The notes below the pieces were generated by a model. The model searched no databases and was not told the DNA's origin. It saw nothing but the letters and a program-made list of their open reading frames with translations. Both the position numbers and the translations under genes were made by a program. From a bacterium (GTDB taxonomy: Bacteria; UBP15; UBA6099; DSWB01), in NCBI GenBank assembly GCA_020061125.1, contig JAGUYV010000348.1, positions 1 through 12,981 of the forward strand: a stretch of DNA of 12,981 nt, in the 5' to 3' direction. Below are positions 7,405-12,981 of the stretch, in pieces; position 1 is the stretch's first letter; each line of letters begins with the position of its first letter.

Positions 7405-7986
7405 TTATCCTTTCACCATCCCTGTGAAGCCCCAGAACGCCAGAGCCATGAGGCCCGCTGTCACCAGGCCCAAGGCCGTGCCTTCCAGCGATTTGGGAAT
7501 GCGCGATATGGCGAAGCGCTCCCGGATGCCCGCGAACAGCACCAGCGCCAGGCCGAAGCCCGCGGCAGAGGCAAACGAGAACACCACCGAATTGACGAAG
7601 TTGTATTCATATTGAATGTTCAGAAGGCATACGCCAAGCACCGCGCAGTTTGTGGTGATCAGCGGCAGAAAAATGCCCAGCGCGCGATACAGCGGCGGCA
7701 TGGCCTTCTTCATGAACATTTCCACGAACTGCACCAGGGTGGCGATAACGAGGATGAATACGATGGTCTGTAGGTAAACGAGGTCGAACGCCTCAAGCAC
7801 GAAGGTCTGCACGGCCCAGGTAATCGCACCCGCCAGGGTAAGCACGAACACCACCGCCATGCCCATGCCCATGGCCGTATCCATTTTTTTGGATGTGCCC
7901 TGAAACGGACAGTTGCCCAGGAACTGGGCAAGAAGAATGTTCTTGACCAGAACCGCCGAAATTACCATTAAAAGAAATTTGGACAA
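7405..7986 (-). CDS. rnfA: Rnf complex membrane subunit RnfA
   Basis: A 193-residue polytopic membrane protein typical of RnfA, one of the two inverted, related subunits that form the ion channel and bind a [2Fe-2S] cluster in the middle of the membrane. Cys26 (LGNCPF) and Cys114 (TTNCAVLG) are the expected cluster ligands, matched by Cys25 and Cys108 of RnfE. The start codon is TTG: it gives MSKFLLMVISAVLVKN, which fits the family N-terminus, and a near-ideal ribosome-binding site GGGGGTGA lies 6 bases upstream. The next ATG would cut six residues from the first helix. It lies between rnfE and rnfB, in canonical order. Confidence 0.96.
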   Translation of the reverse strand: MSKFLLMVISAVLVKNILLAQFLGNCPFQGTSKKMDTAMGMGMAVVFVLTLAGAITWAVQTFVLEAFDLVYLQTIVFILVIATLVQFVEMFMKKAMPPLYRALGIFLPLITTNCAVLGVCLLNIQYEYNFVNSVVFSFASAAGFGLALVLFAGIRERFAISRIPKSLEGTALGLVTAGLMALAFWGFTGMVKG

Positions 7987-7992
7987 AACGGG

Positions 7993-8000
7993 TCACCCCC
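7993..8000 (-). promoter_or_regulatory. Strong ribosome-binding site for the TTG start of rnfA
   Basis: On the minus strand GGGGGTGA matches 7 of 8 bases of GGAGGTGA and ends 6 bases before the TTG at 7986-7984. This decides the rnfA start and may compensate for the weak start codon. Confidence 0.75.
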
Positions 8001-8010
8001 GAAAGGTGTG

Positions 8011-8601
8011 TTATTTCTTGGAGCTTGCCAGGTTCATAAGCCCGAGCAGAATGCCGAGGAACACGAACGCGCCGGGCGCTTCCTTGGCGAACAGGAACGG
8101 CTTGAAGCTGGAGGCCATCACCTGATAGCCGTAGATGGTGCCGACGGCCAGAACTTCGCGGATCGCCGCAAGAACGAACAGGGCGATCGTATATCCCAGA
8201 CCCAAGCCCAGGCCGTCTGCGAATGACAGCATGACCCCGTTTTTGTTTGCGAACGCCTCCGCGCGGCCCAGCGGAATGCAGTTCACCACGATTAACGGGA
8301 TGAAAATGCCGAGTTGCTGGTACAGCGGGTACACGAACGCATGCGTCACCATTTCCACGATGACCACGAATGTGGCCACGATGATGATGAACATGGCGAT
8401 GCGCACCTTGGGTGGAATCACATTGCGCATGGCTGATATCAGCACATTCGAGCAAACGAGCACGAATGTAACGGCCAGACCCATGCCGATGGCCTTGGAA
8501 CAGAGGTCCGATACGGCCAGCGCCGGACACAGGCCCAGCACCAGGCGGAATGGCGGAATCTCTTTCCAGAATCCCTTTGTCAGTTCTTGGAAAAATCTCA
8601 T
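8011..8601 (-). CDS. rnfE: Rnf complex membrane subunit RnfE
   Basis: A 196-residue membrane protein, the partner of RnfA in the channel core. The N-terminus (FWKEIPPFRLVLGLCPALAV) matches the family, with Cys25 in LGLCPALAV and Cys108 in VVNCIPLGRAEAFA as ligands of the shared intramembrane [2Fe-2S] cluster. Several hydrophobic helices fill residues 20-190, and the protein ends with a short lysine-rich tail. The ATG has AGGG a few bases upstream. The 43-base gap before it, after rnfG, is largely taken up by a very stable perfect hairpin; the 24-base gap after it carries the rnfA ribosome-binding site. Confidence 0.96.
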   Translation of the reverse strand: MRFFQELTKGFWKEIPPFRLVLGLCPALAVSDLCSKAIGMGLAVTFVLVCSNVLISAMRNVIPPKVRIAMFIIIVATFVVIVEMVTHAFVYPLYQQLGIFIPLIVVNCIPLGRAEAFANKNGVMLSFADGLGLGLGYTIALFVLAAIREVLAVGTIYGYQVMASSFKPFLFAKEAPGAFVFLGILLGLMNLASSKK

Positions 8602-8619
8602 GTGTCCCTGCCCGTTCCG

Positions 8620-8639
8620 CGGGCGGCGCGCGCCGCCCG
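8620..8639. other. Perfect GC palindrome in the rnfG-rnfE gap
   Basis: A perfect 20-base palindrome (CGGGCGGCGC followed by its reverse complement) that can fold as an 8-bp stem with a GCGC loop. It starts 5 bases after the rnfG stop and ends 18 bases before the rnfE ATG. No T-tract follows on either strand, so it is not a simple terminator. A role in mRNA processing or stability between the two cistrons is plausible. Confidence 0.7.
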
Positions 8640-8644
8640 GTTGT

Positions 8645-9229
8645 TTATTTCGCGGAGTTCAGTATGGAATCCTTGTTTTTAACATAAAAACCGGTAGCGT
8701 CCTTGGCCGCAGCCATGATGCCCTTTGAGGAAAAGGTGGCGCCGCTCATGCCGTCTATCTTGCCGCCGTTGACCTTGAGATCAAACGGATCCGCCACCTT
8801 GAGCTGCTTGAACGCCGCGAGGTACACCGGCTCCTGCTTTGTGCCGACGCCCTTGGTTTCCGTGTGTGTGAGAATGGCGACATCCATGATGGCGTCCGTC
8901 TTTACATCTATGGCAACCAGAACTTTGATGTTGCCGCCGAAACCGCCGGCCGAGGCGTCCACGCCCACGGCGAACACTTCGCCGCCCTTTTTGCACGGGA
9001 ACACCGGCCGGATGATGTCGCGGCCCTTGTCGTCCTTGCCCGCTTTCAGCTCGATTGTGTCCACAATGGGATCGTTGTCGAAACCGGGCACGATCTGCTT
9101 GAGCTTGGGCGCATACACCTGGTTCAGCTCGGCCATCTTGATAGGCTCTTTGGTCACGGCGTACATGGCCGACAGCCCGAACCCGGAAATCACGCTAAGC
9201 AGCGTGAGCGCCACGACCATTTTAATCAT
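8645..9229 (-). CDS. rnfG: Rnf complex flavoprotein subunit RnfG
   Basis: A 194-residue protein with one N-terminal membrane helix (about 3-25) and an extracytoplasmic FMN-binding domain. The flavinylation motif is present as DGMSGAT (159-165), which fits the Dxx(s/t)gAT consensus recognised by ApbE, with Thr165 as the FMN acceptor. The start MIKMVVALTLLSV fits the family and lies one base after the rnfD stop, suggesting translational coupling; an in-frame ATG 18 codons further upstream lies inside rnfD and is unlikely. No apbE/rnfF gene occurs in the window, so the flavin transferase must be encoded elsewhere if this Thr is modified. Confidence 0.95.
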   Translation of the reverse strand: MIKMVVALTLLSVISGFGLSAMYAVTKEPIKMAELNQVYAPKLKQIVPGFDNDPIVDTIELKAGKDDKGRDIIRPVFPCKKGGEVFAVGVDASAGGFGGNIKVLVAIDVKTDAIMDVAILTHTETKGVGTKQEPVYLAAFKQLKVADPFDLKVNGGKIDGMSGATFSSKGIMAAAKDATGFYVKNKDSILNSAK

Positions 9230-9230
9230 T

Positions 9231-10226
9231 TCACGCACGGGCGCGTACCTCCTTGACAACTCCCAGAACCCGCGGGCGGACACGGTCGAGAATCGGGGTC
9301 CACAGGCTCATGAACAGAATGGCGAACGGCACGCCGTTTGGATACAGGCCGAAAATGCGGATGAGCATGACCATGACACCGCAGCCGAGGCCGAAGACTA
9401 TCTTTCCGGCGGTGGTGACGGGCGCCGGGGAATACTCGGTGGAAAGGAAGAAAGCGCCCAGCATGGTATTGCCGGCCAGCACATGCAACAGGGGCGATGC
9501 GATTTTGGTGTCGCCGCCGAACCCCTGTGCCGCGGCCACGGCCGCAAACACGAACACACCCGCAAGAAACGATGCGGGAACAAGCAGGCAAATGCGTCGT
9601 CTCACAACAAGATACACGCCGCCAGCGAGCACTGCGGCCGCGCATACCCCGATGGGGCCAGCCACTCGCCCCCAGAACAAATCGGCCATGGGGATTTTCT
9701 CAACAAATGCCCCGCCGTATTTGAACAGCGCGTCCAGGGGCGCTTCCCTGGCGATGTTGGCCGCGGATTGCGCCGCTCCATGCGCCGCCGGGGAGGACCA
9801 TGCGGTGATTTCCGTGGGCCATGACAGTATCAGCACCACCCACCCCAGAAGCACGGGGTGGAACGGGCTGCATCCGATGCCTCCAAAGAAATGCTTGCCG
9901 ACCACAAGGGCGAACCCGACGCCCACCACCGGCGCCCACAGGGGAACGCCCGATGGCAGCAGCATGGCAAACAGGAACCCGAGATATACGGCATGCAGAT
10001 TGCCGAGAGTCATGGGTCTCTTTGTAGCCTTTTGCGCCAGGGTTTCAGCGAGAACCGCTGACGCCACGCACACGGCGATTACCGCGAGTGCGCGCGCCCC
10101 GAATCTCACAAAACCCATTACCGCGGCCGGGATCAGCGCGATAATGAAGTCCAGCATGATGCTCCGCACTGAATTGCCGTTGTGGCAAAACGGCGCAGGA
10201 GACACGATGAGTCTGGTTTCGCTCAT
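9231..10226 (-). CDS. rnfD: Rnf complex membrane subunit RnfD, flavin-acceptor Thr missing
   Basis: A 331-residue polytopic membrane protein of the RnfD/NqrB family. It has the expected start ETRLIVSPAPFCHNG, the conserved GKHFFGGIGCSPFHPVLLGW (110-129), MLGAFFLSTEYSPAPVTTAGK (255-275, with a break not written here) and the C-terminal YPNGVPFAILFMSLWTPILD. RnfD normally carries an FMN on the Thr of a motif such as SQATPLD or SGATPL. Here the matching stretch reads NIAREAPLD (157-165): the Thr position is Ala162, the upstream Asp and Ser are also absent, and no other SGAT-like motif is seen. The rest of the fold looks intact. The ATG has no strong ribosome-binding site; it follows rnfC after a 93-base gap that contains a hairpin and a tiny open frame. 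It is second gene of the operon. Confidence 0.95.
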   Translation of the reverse strand: MSETRLIVSPAPFCHNGNSVRSIMLDFIIALIPAAVMGFVRFGARALAVIAVCVASAVLAETLAQKATKRPMTLGNLHAVYLGFLFAMLLPSGVPLWAPVVGVGFALVVGKHFFGGIGCSPFHPVLLGWVVLILSWPTEITAWSSPAAHGAAQSAANIAREAPLDALFKYGGAFVEKIPMADLFWGRVAGPIGVCAAAVLAGGVYLVVRRRICLLVPASFLAGVFVFAAVAAAQGFGGDTKIASPLLHVLAGNTMLGAFFLSTEYSPAPVTTAGKIVFGLGCGVMVMLIRIFGLYPNGVPFAILFMSLWTPILDRVRPRVLGVVKEVRARA

Positions 10227-10285
10227 GTTTTTTGTCCGTCAATCCTCTTTTTTGTAGAGCTTCATGGCATTGACTCTATATTGAT

Positions 10286-10317
10286 CCGGAATGCCGCGCG
10301 CGGCGCTGGGCATCCGG
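10286..10317 (-). other. Stem-loop in the rnfC-rnfD gap
   Basis: On the minus strand CCGGATGCC (10317-10309) can pair with GGCATTCCGG (10295-10286) with a single bulged base, closing a 13-base GC-rich loop that contains part of a GCCGCG/CGCGGC palindrome (10293-10304). It starts 2 bases after the rnfC stop. No T-tract follows, so it may mark an mRNA processing or stability point rather than a terminator. Confidence 0.5.
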
Positions 10318-10319
10318 GT

Positions 10320-11843
10320 TCAACTTTGCTCCGTCTTTTTTTCTTCGCTCTGTGCGGGGGCCTCCGTGTTTGCTTCCGCGGGTTTTTCCTCGGGTTCGGC
10401 CTCCTGTGCGGGCGCGGCTTCGGCTGCGGCCACGGTCTGGTCCGCAGTCTGCTCGGCTTCGGGCTTGAACGCCGCCGGTTCGGCCTCGGGGGTCTGTTCC
10501 TCGGGGTCCTGGGCCGCGATTTCACACAGGGCGGCTTCGAGTTCGGCCTGGCGCTTGAGTTCGAGCTTGGCGATGCGGATGAATTGGAGCATGGGCCTGC
10601 GCGCCGGGCATACATATCCGCACATGCCGCATTCCACGCACGCATCCAGGCCCTGGCTGGTTTGCGCGCTCTCATATTGCTTGAATTCACAGAACCTGGT
10701 AAGCAGGTTGGGCTGCAGGTTGACCGGGCAGACCGAGACGCAGTCGCCGCAGTTGATGCACGGGGCTTCGTCCGGGATGTCCGACGCCGCGCCGTGCAGG
10801 GCGATAACCGCATCGGTTTCCCGAGTCACGGGCGCGTTGCGGTCATAATTGGCCCAGCCGGTCATGGGACCGCCCGCGACCAGGAATTCCACGCCCACGC
10901 GCAGTCCGCCGCAGGCCTCGACCACATCGCCCAGCCTCATGCCCAGGGGCACGCGCAGCATGCGGGGCCAGTACACTCCCGGGCCGGTCACGGTGATGAC
11001 CTTTTCGGTCAGCGGCTTGTCCTGGCGCACGGCTTCGAGCGCGGCCAGCACGGTTTCGGCGCGCACCATGGCAATGCCCGCGTCCGCTGCGGAGCCGCCA
11101 ATGGGTATCTCTTTGCCGTAATGCCTCTTGACCATGAGCAGCGGCAGGTTGTCGGGATACAGCAAAGGCGGGGTGTCAATCACATCAATGCTGTTCATGT
11201 CCTTGAGTTTGCGCATCACGCCCTTGTAGTCGTCCTGGTGGACGAGCAGGGTTGTGTGCGGATTGCCGAGCAGGTGGCGCAGCAGGGCCGCGCCCCAGCC
11301 GATTTGATCGGCGAACTGCGAGGCCACGCGGCGGTTGGTGCACACCATGGGTTCGGCGTCGTATCCGATTATTAATAAAGAATCATAAGTCTTTAATTGC
11401 ATGAGGGGGTCGAGCAGAGCGCGCAGGGGCCGCGCGCTGGGGCCGGTTTCCACCACTCCGCGCCCGGTGATGATTTTCCACAGTTTTTCGCGGTCTTCAA
11501 GCAGGAAATCCTTGATTCCCTGTGCGGGCGCGGCCTCTGCGCCGGCGCCAGGCTCGAGGACCACGGCGGGCGAGTATTCGCCGAACGGCGTGGGATGCTT
11601 TTCCAGAATGTCGGCCACTGTGCCGGAAACCGGCGCGAACACATCCGCGGCGTATGCGTTTCCGGCCGTGCCGATGACCTGGCCCTTTGCCACAGTGTCG
11701 CCCTTTTGCACCGCGGGCGCGCACGCAGGCCCGGAATGCTGGCGCAGGGGAATGATCAGGCGTTGCGGCGTTTCAGGTTCCTTGATCGGAGTCTGGGCCA
11801 GCTTGCCTGCCTTGCCTATTGTCCTGTAGAGGGTTTTCTTCAC
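10320..11843 (-). CDS. rnfC: Rnf complex subunit RnfC lacking the FMN/NADH signatures
   Basis: A 507-residue RnfC, first gene of the operon. Seen in order: the N-terminal biotinyl-like domain (QRLIIPLRQHSGPACAPAV, KGDTVAKGQVIG, FAPVSGTVADI), a divergent Rossmann-like NuoF-related region (about 110-260), an SLBB-like domain (280-330), two [4Fe-4S] motifs (Cys362/365/368/372 and 402/405/408/412) and a Glu/Ala/Pro-rich tail (about 440-507). Ordinary RnfC has GxGGAGFP, ECEPY and YPxGGxKQL in the nucleotide region; here these read GRGVVETGPSARPL (127-140), DAEPMV and YPDNLPLLMVKRHYGKEIP. The FMN and NADH sites therefore look degraded while the iron-sulfur part is intact. The GTG start gives MKKTLYRTIGKAG and has GGGAG (11857-11853) 9 bases upstream; an ATG 31 codons earlier lacks support. 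An AT-rich island with rare-looking codons lies at 11368-11398. Confidence 0.94.
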   Translation of the reverse strand: MKKTLYRTIGKAGKLAQTPIKEPETPQRLIIPLRQHSGPACAPAVQKGDTVAKGQVIGTAGNAYAADVFAPVSGTVADILEKHPTPFGEYSPAVVLEPGAGAEAAPAQGIKDFLLEDREKLWKIITGRGVVETGPSARPLRALLDPLMQLKTYDSLLIIGYDAEPMVCTNRRVASQFADQIGWGAALLRHLLGNPHTTLLVHQDDYKGVMRKLKDMNSIDVIDTPPLLYPDNLPLLMVKRHYGKEIPIGGSAADAGIAMVRAETVLAALEAVRQDKPLTEKVITVTGPGVYWPRMLRVPLGMRLGDVVEACGGLRVGVEFLVAGGPMTGWANYDRNAPVTRETDAVIALHGAASDIPDEAPCINCGDCVSVCPVNLQPNLLTRFCEFKQYESAQTSQGLDACVECGMCGYVCPARRPMLQFIRIAKLELKRQAELEAALCEIAAQDPEEQTPEAEPAAFKPEAEQTADQTVAAAEAAPAQEAEPEEKPAEANTEAPAQSEEKKTEQS

Positions 11844-11947
11844 TGGTGAATACTCCCGCAAAGCCGCTTGTGCATCGGATTTTTGGTCACTTTTATGCAA
11901 ACGGCCGCCTTTGGCACAGCCATCATATCTTGTCACAAAAAAATTTG

Positions 11948-11978
11948 CAGATCAAGCCGCGGCATGGCAAATGATCTG
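11948..11978. promoter_or_regulatory. Inverted repeat at the presumed rnf transcription start
   Basis: CAGATCA (11948-11954) and TGATCTG (11972-11978) are perfect 7-base inverted arms with a 17-base spacer that itself contains the palindrome GCCGCGGC (11956-11963). The repeat sits directly downstream of the -10 box, around +3 to +33 of the predicted transcript. It could be an operator or a leader hairpin. Confidence 0.35.
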
Positions 11979-11987
11979 ACACCGGAT

Positions 11988-12016
11988 AGTCTATGTGGAA
12001 ATATTTCAAGTGACAA
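11988..12016 (-). promoter_or_regulatory. Candidate sigma70 promoter of the rnfCDGEAB operon
   Basis: On the minus strand TTGTCA (12016-12011, 5 of 6 matches to TTGACA) and TAGACT (11993-11988, 4 of 6 to TATAAT) are separated by exactly 17 bases. Transcription would start near 11981 and leave a leader of about 137 bases before the GTG of rnfC. A second A+T element (TATGAT, revcomp of 11901-11950 region) lacks a matching -35 box. Confidence 0.45.
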
Positions 12017-12041
12017 TATATTTTTTTTGATTTCGGGGCAT

Positions 12042-12073
12042 AAAAAAACGCCGGGCGCAACCCGCGCCCGGCG
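12042..12073 (-). terminator. Intrinsic terminator of the right-hand gene
   Basis: A perfect 10-bp GC stem (CGCCGGGCGC at 12049-12058 with GCGCCCGGCG at 12064-12073) closes a 5-base loop; on the minus strand seven T follow at once (12048-12042). It lies 87 bases after the stop of the gene at 12161 and isolates the rnf promoter from read-through. Confidence 0.9.
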
Positions 12074-12160
12074 CCATGGTGTATATTTTTTCATTCGGTA
12101 TGAATCGCGCATTTACTGAAAATACACGCGATGCGCCGTTCTTTTTGTTACTGGAAGCTG

Positions 12161-12981
12161 TTACTCATTGCTTTTCAGGCGCTCGATGATCTCAAGCAGC
12201 TTTGCCCCAGCCTGTGTTTTTTCCGCGTCCGTGCCCCCGAGCAGGAAGTGCACCTGTTCGAGTTCGGTGATGAGCTGCGAGAGATCCGCGGGCGGCGGCG
12301 GAGGCGTCGCGGCCCCGGGCACCATGTCCAGGCCCGCGAGCGCGCTCTTGAGTTTTTCGCGCACCACGCCGCGCTTGGCTTCGAGTCGGTTGTACTCTCG
12401 CGCGGTTTTGAGTTCGCTGATCGAGAACGAGAACGGGTTCACGGGATTGTCAATGATCTGCGGCACGCGCGCGCGCAGCTTGATGATGGCGTGGTGCAGG
12501 TCCGCCCTGTTGGCCGCGGCCTCGATTTCGATGCGCGCCCATTGGGCCACGCCCGGCAGCGGGATGGTGTGCGAGGTGCCGCGCCGCAACCAGGCCTCGT
12601 ACTTGCGCTCCACGGTGTTCTTCTCGCCGTCCATGACCAGCTCCACGCGGTAGGACTTGATATAAGTGTCGCCGTTGTTTTTGAAGGCGGCGCGCTGCAG
12701 GGGCGAGAAAATTTCCAGTTCATAGGGCGTGGCCGCCTGCCCGGACAACTTGATGACCGCGCCGTCTTCGATTGCGGCGTCCACTTTGGCGCTGGCCAGC
12801 AACAGGGTTTCTCCCTTGTCGCGGTCCACGGTGGCGAAGTGGTAGCCCTGCCCGCCCTGTATGGGGCTGCGCAGCAGGTGCAGGGTCTGGTCAATGAGCA
12901 GATCCACATTTTCCCTGTAGCCTTCTCCACCCTTTTCGGTGAGTATGATGGCGTTGTCGAGGTTCTGGCGCACGGTCCACA
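12161..12981 (-). CDS. Unrecognised protein, C-terminal part
   Basis: About 272 residues to a TAA stop are visible; the frame is open to the right edge (…WT before VRQNLDNA), so the start lies outside. I do not recognise the family. Roughly the first 150 visible residues look beta-rich and soluble (for example ETLLLASAKVDAAI, KSYRVELVMDGEKNTVERKYEAW). There follows a charged helical stretch (SELKTAREYNRLEAKRGVV), a proline-rich linker (AATPPPPPAD) and a C-terminal helical segment rich in Leu and Glu ending ERLKSNE. No membrane helix or cysteine is seen in this part. The mixture suggests a structural or binding protein, not an obvious enzyme. It has a strong terminator downstream and its own transcript, so there is no sign that it belongs to the rnf operon. 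Confidence 0.7.
   Translation of the reverse strand, partial: WTVRQNLDNAIILTEKGGEGYRENVDLLIDQTLHLLRSPIQGGQGYHFATVDRDKGETLLLASAKVDAAIEDGAVIKLSGQAATPYELEIFSPLQRAAFKNNGDTYIKSYRVELVMDGEKNTVERKYEAWLRRGTSHTIPLPGVAQWARIEIEAAANRADLHHAIIKLRARVPQIIDNPVNPFSFSISELKTAREYNRLEAKRGVVREKLKSALAGLDMVPGAATPPPPPADLSQLITELEQVHFLLGGTDAEKTQAGAKLLEIIERLKSNE

Larger units (their letters stand above)
11844..12160. other. Intergenic control region between rnfC and the right-hand gene
   Basis: A 317-base stretch with no supported gene and a much higher AT content than its surroundings. It holds, from right to left on the minus strand, the terminator of the right-hand gene (12042-12073), the likely rnf promoter (11988-12016), an inverted repeat near the start point (11948-11978) and the rnfC ribosome-binding site (11853-11857). 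A plus-strand open frame here (11868-12119) has no coding features. Bases 12074-12160 show nothing recognisable. Confidence 0.7.

Noticed and set aside
5277-7427. A 716-codon plus-strand open frame opposite rnfB
   Set aside because: It is a GC-rich shadow of a gene with certain identity. The translation is rich in His, Ala, Arg and Val without any domain.
10182-11375. A 397-codon plus-strand open frame opposite rnfC
   Set aside because: Shadow frame; the first part is the reverse of the Glu/Ala/Pro tail of RnfC, and no ribosome-binding site or family resemblance is present.
11912-11930. A TGGCAC box on the plus strand resembling a sigma54 -24 element
   Set aside because: The -12 half (TTGCA-like) is missing at the required spacing and there is no plus-strand gene downstream.

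Overview
The window (about 13 kb, GC-rich) looks like chromosomal DNA of an anaerobic, respiring or syntrophic-type bacterium. The evidence is a complete Rnf ion-translocating complex, a membrane-anchored cytochrome with 32 heme-attachment motifs, and an RseC-type protein. The lineage cannot be fixed from the sequence. The Fe-S start of RnfB is of the clostridial/deltaproteobacterial kind, and Desulfobacterota or a PVC-type anaerobe would fit, but this is a guess. No tRNA, rRNA, CRISPR array, insertion sequence or phage gene was seen.

Left part (1-2230), minus strand: a small operon with its own promoter (perfect TATAAT -10). It encodes a GHMP sugar kinase that closely resembles plant galacturonic acid kinase, a sugar-1-phosphate nucleotidyltransferase overlapping it by ATGA, and the start of a ThiF/MoeB/HesA-type adenylyltransferase that runs off the left edge. 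The first two would together turn a free sugar, probably a uronic acid, into a nucleotide sugar.

Middle (2231-5202): a 762-residue NapC/NirT-anchored multiheme cytochrome on the minus strand, closed by a strong intrinsic terminator. It is divergent from rseC on the plus strand, which has a sigma70-type promoter in the shared 131-base gap.

Right part (5301-11843), minus strand: rnfC-D-G-E-A-B in the canonical order, read from a likely promoter near 12000. The complex departs from textbook Rnf in three places. RnfB (699 aa) carries a complete GltD/NfnB-like Fe-S/FAD/NAD(P) oxidoreductase fused to its C-terminus. RnfC keeps both [4Fe-4S] clusters but has lost the glycine-rich FMN/NADH signatures. 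RnfD has Ala where the flavinylated Thr normally sits, while RnfG keeps its flavinylation motif. Read together, and with the neighbouring cytochrome and RseC, this suggests an Rnf whose pyridine-nucleotide site has moved from RnfC to RnfB and which may exchange electrons with an extracytoplasmic multiheme wire. That reading is inference; the individual sequence changes are seen directly.

Far right (11844-12981): a 317-base intergenic region with the rnf promoter, an inverted repeat and a strong terminator, then the 3' part of an unrecognised minus-strand gene that runs off the right edge.
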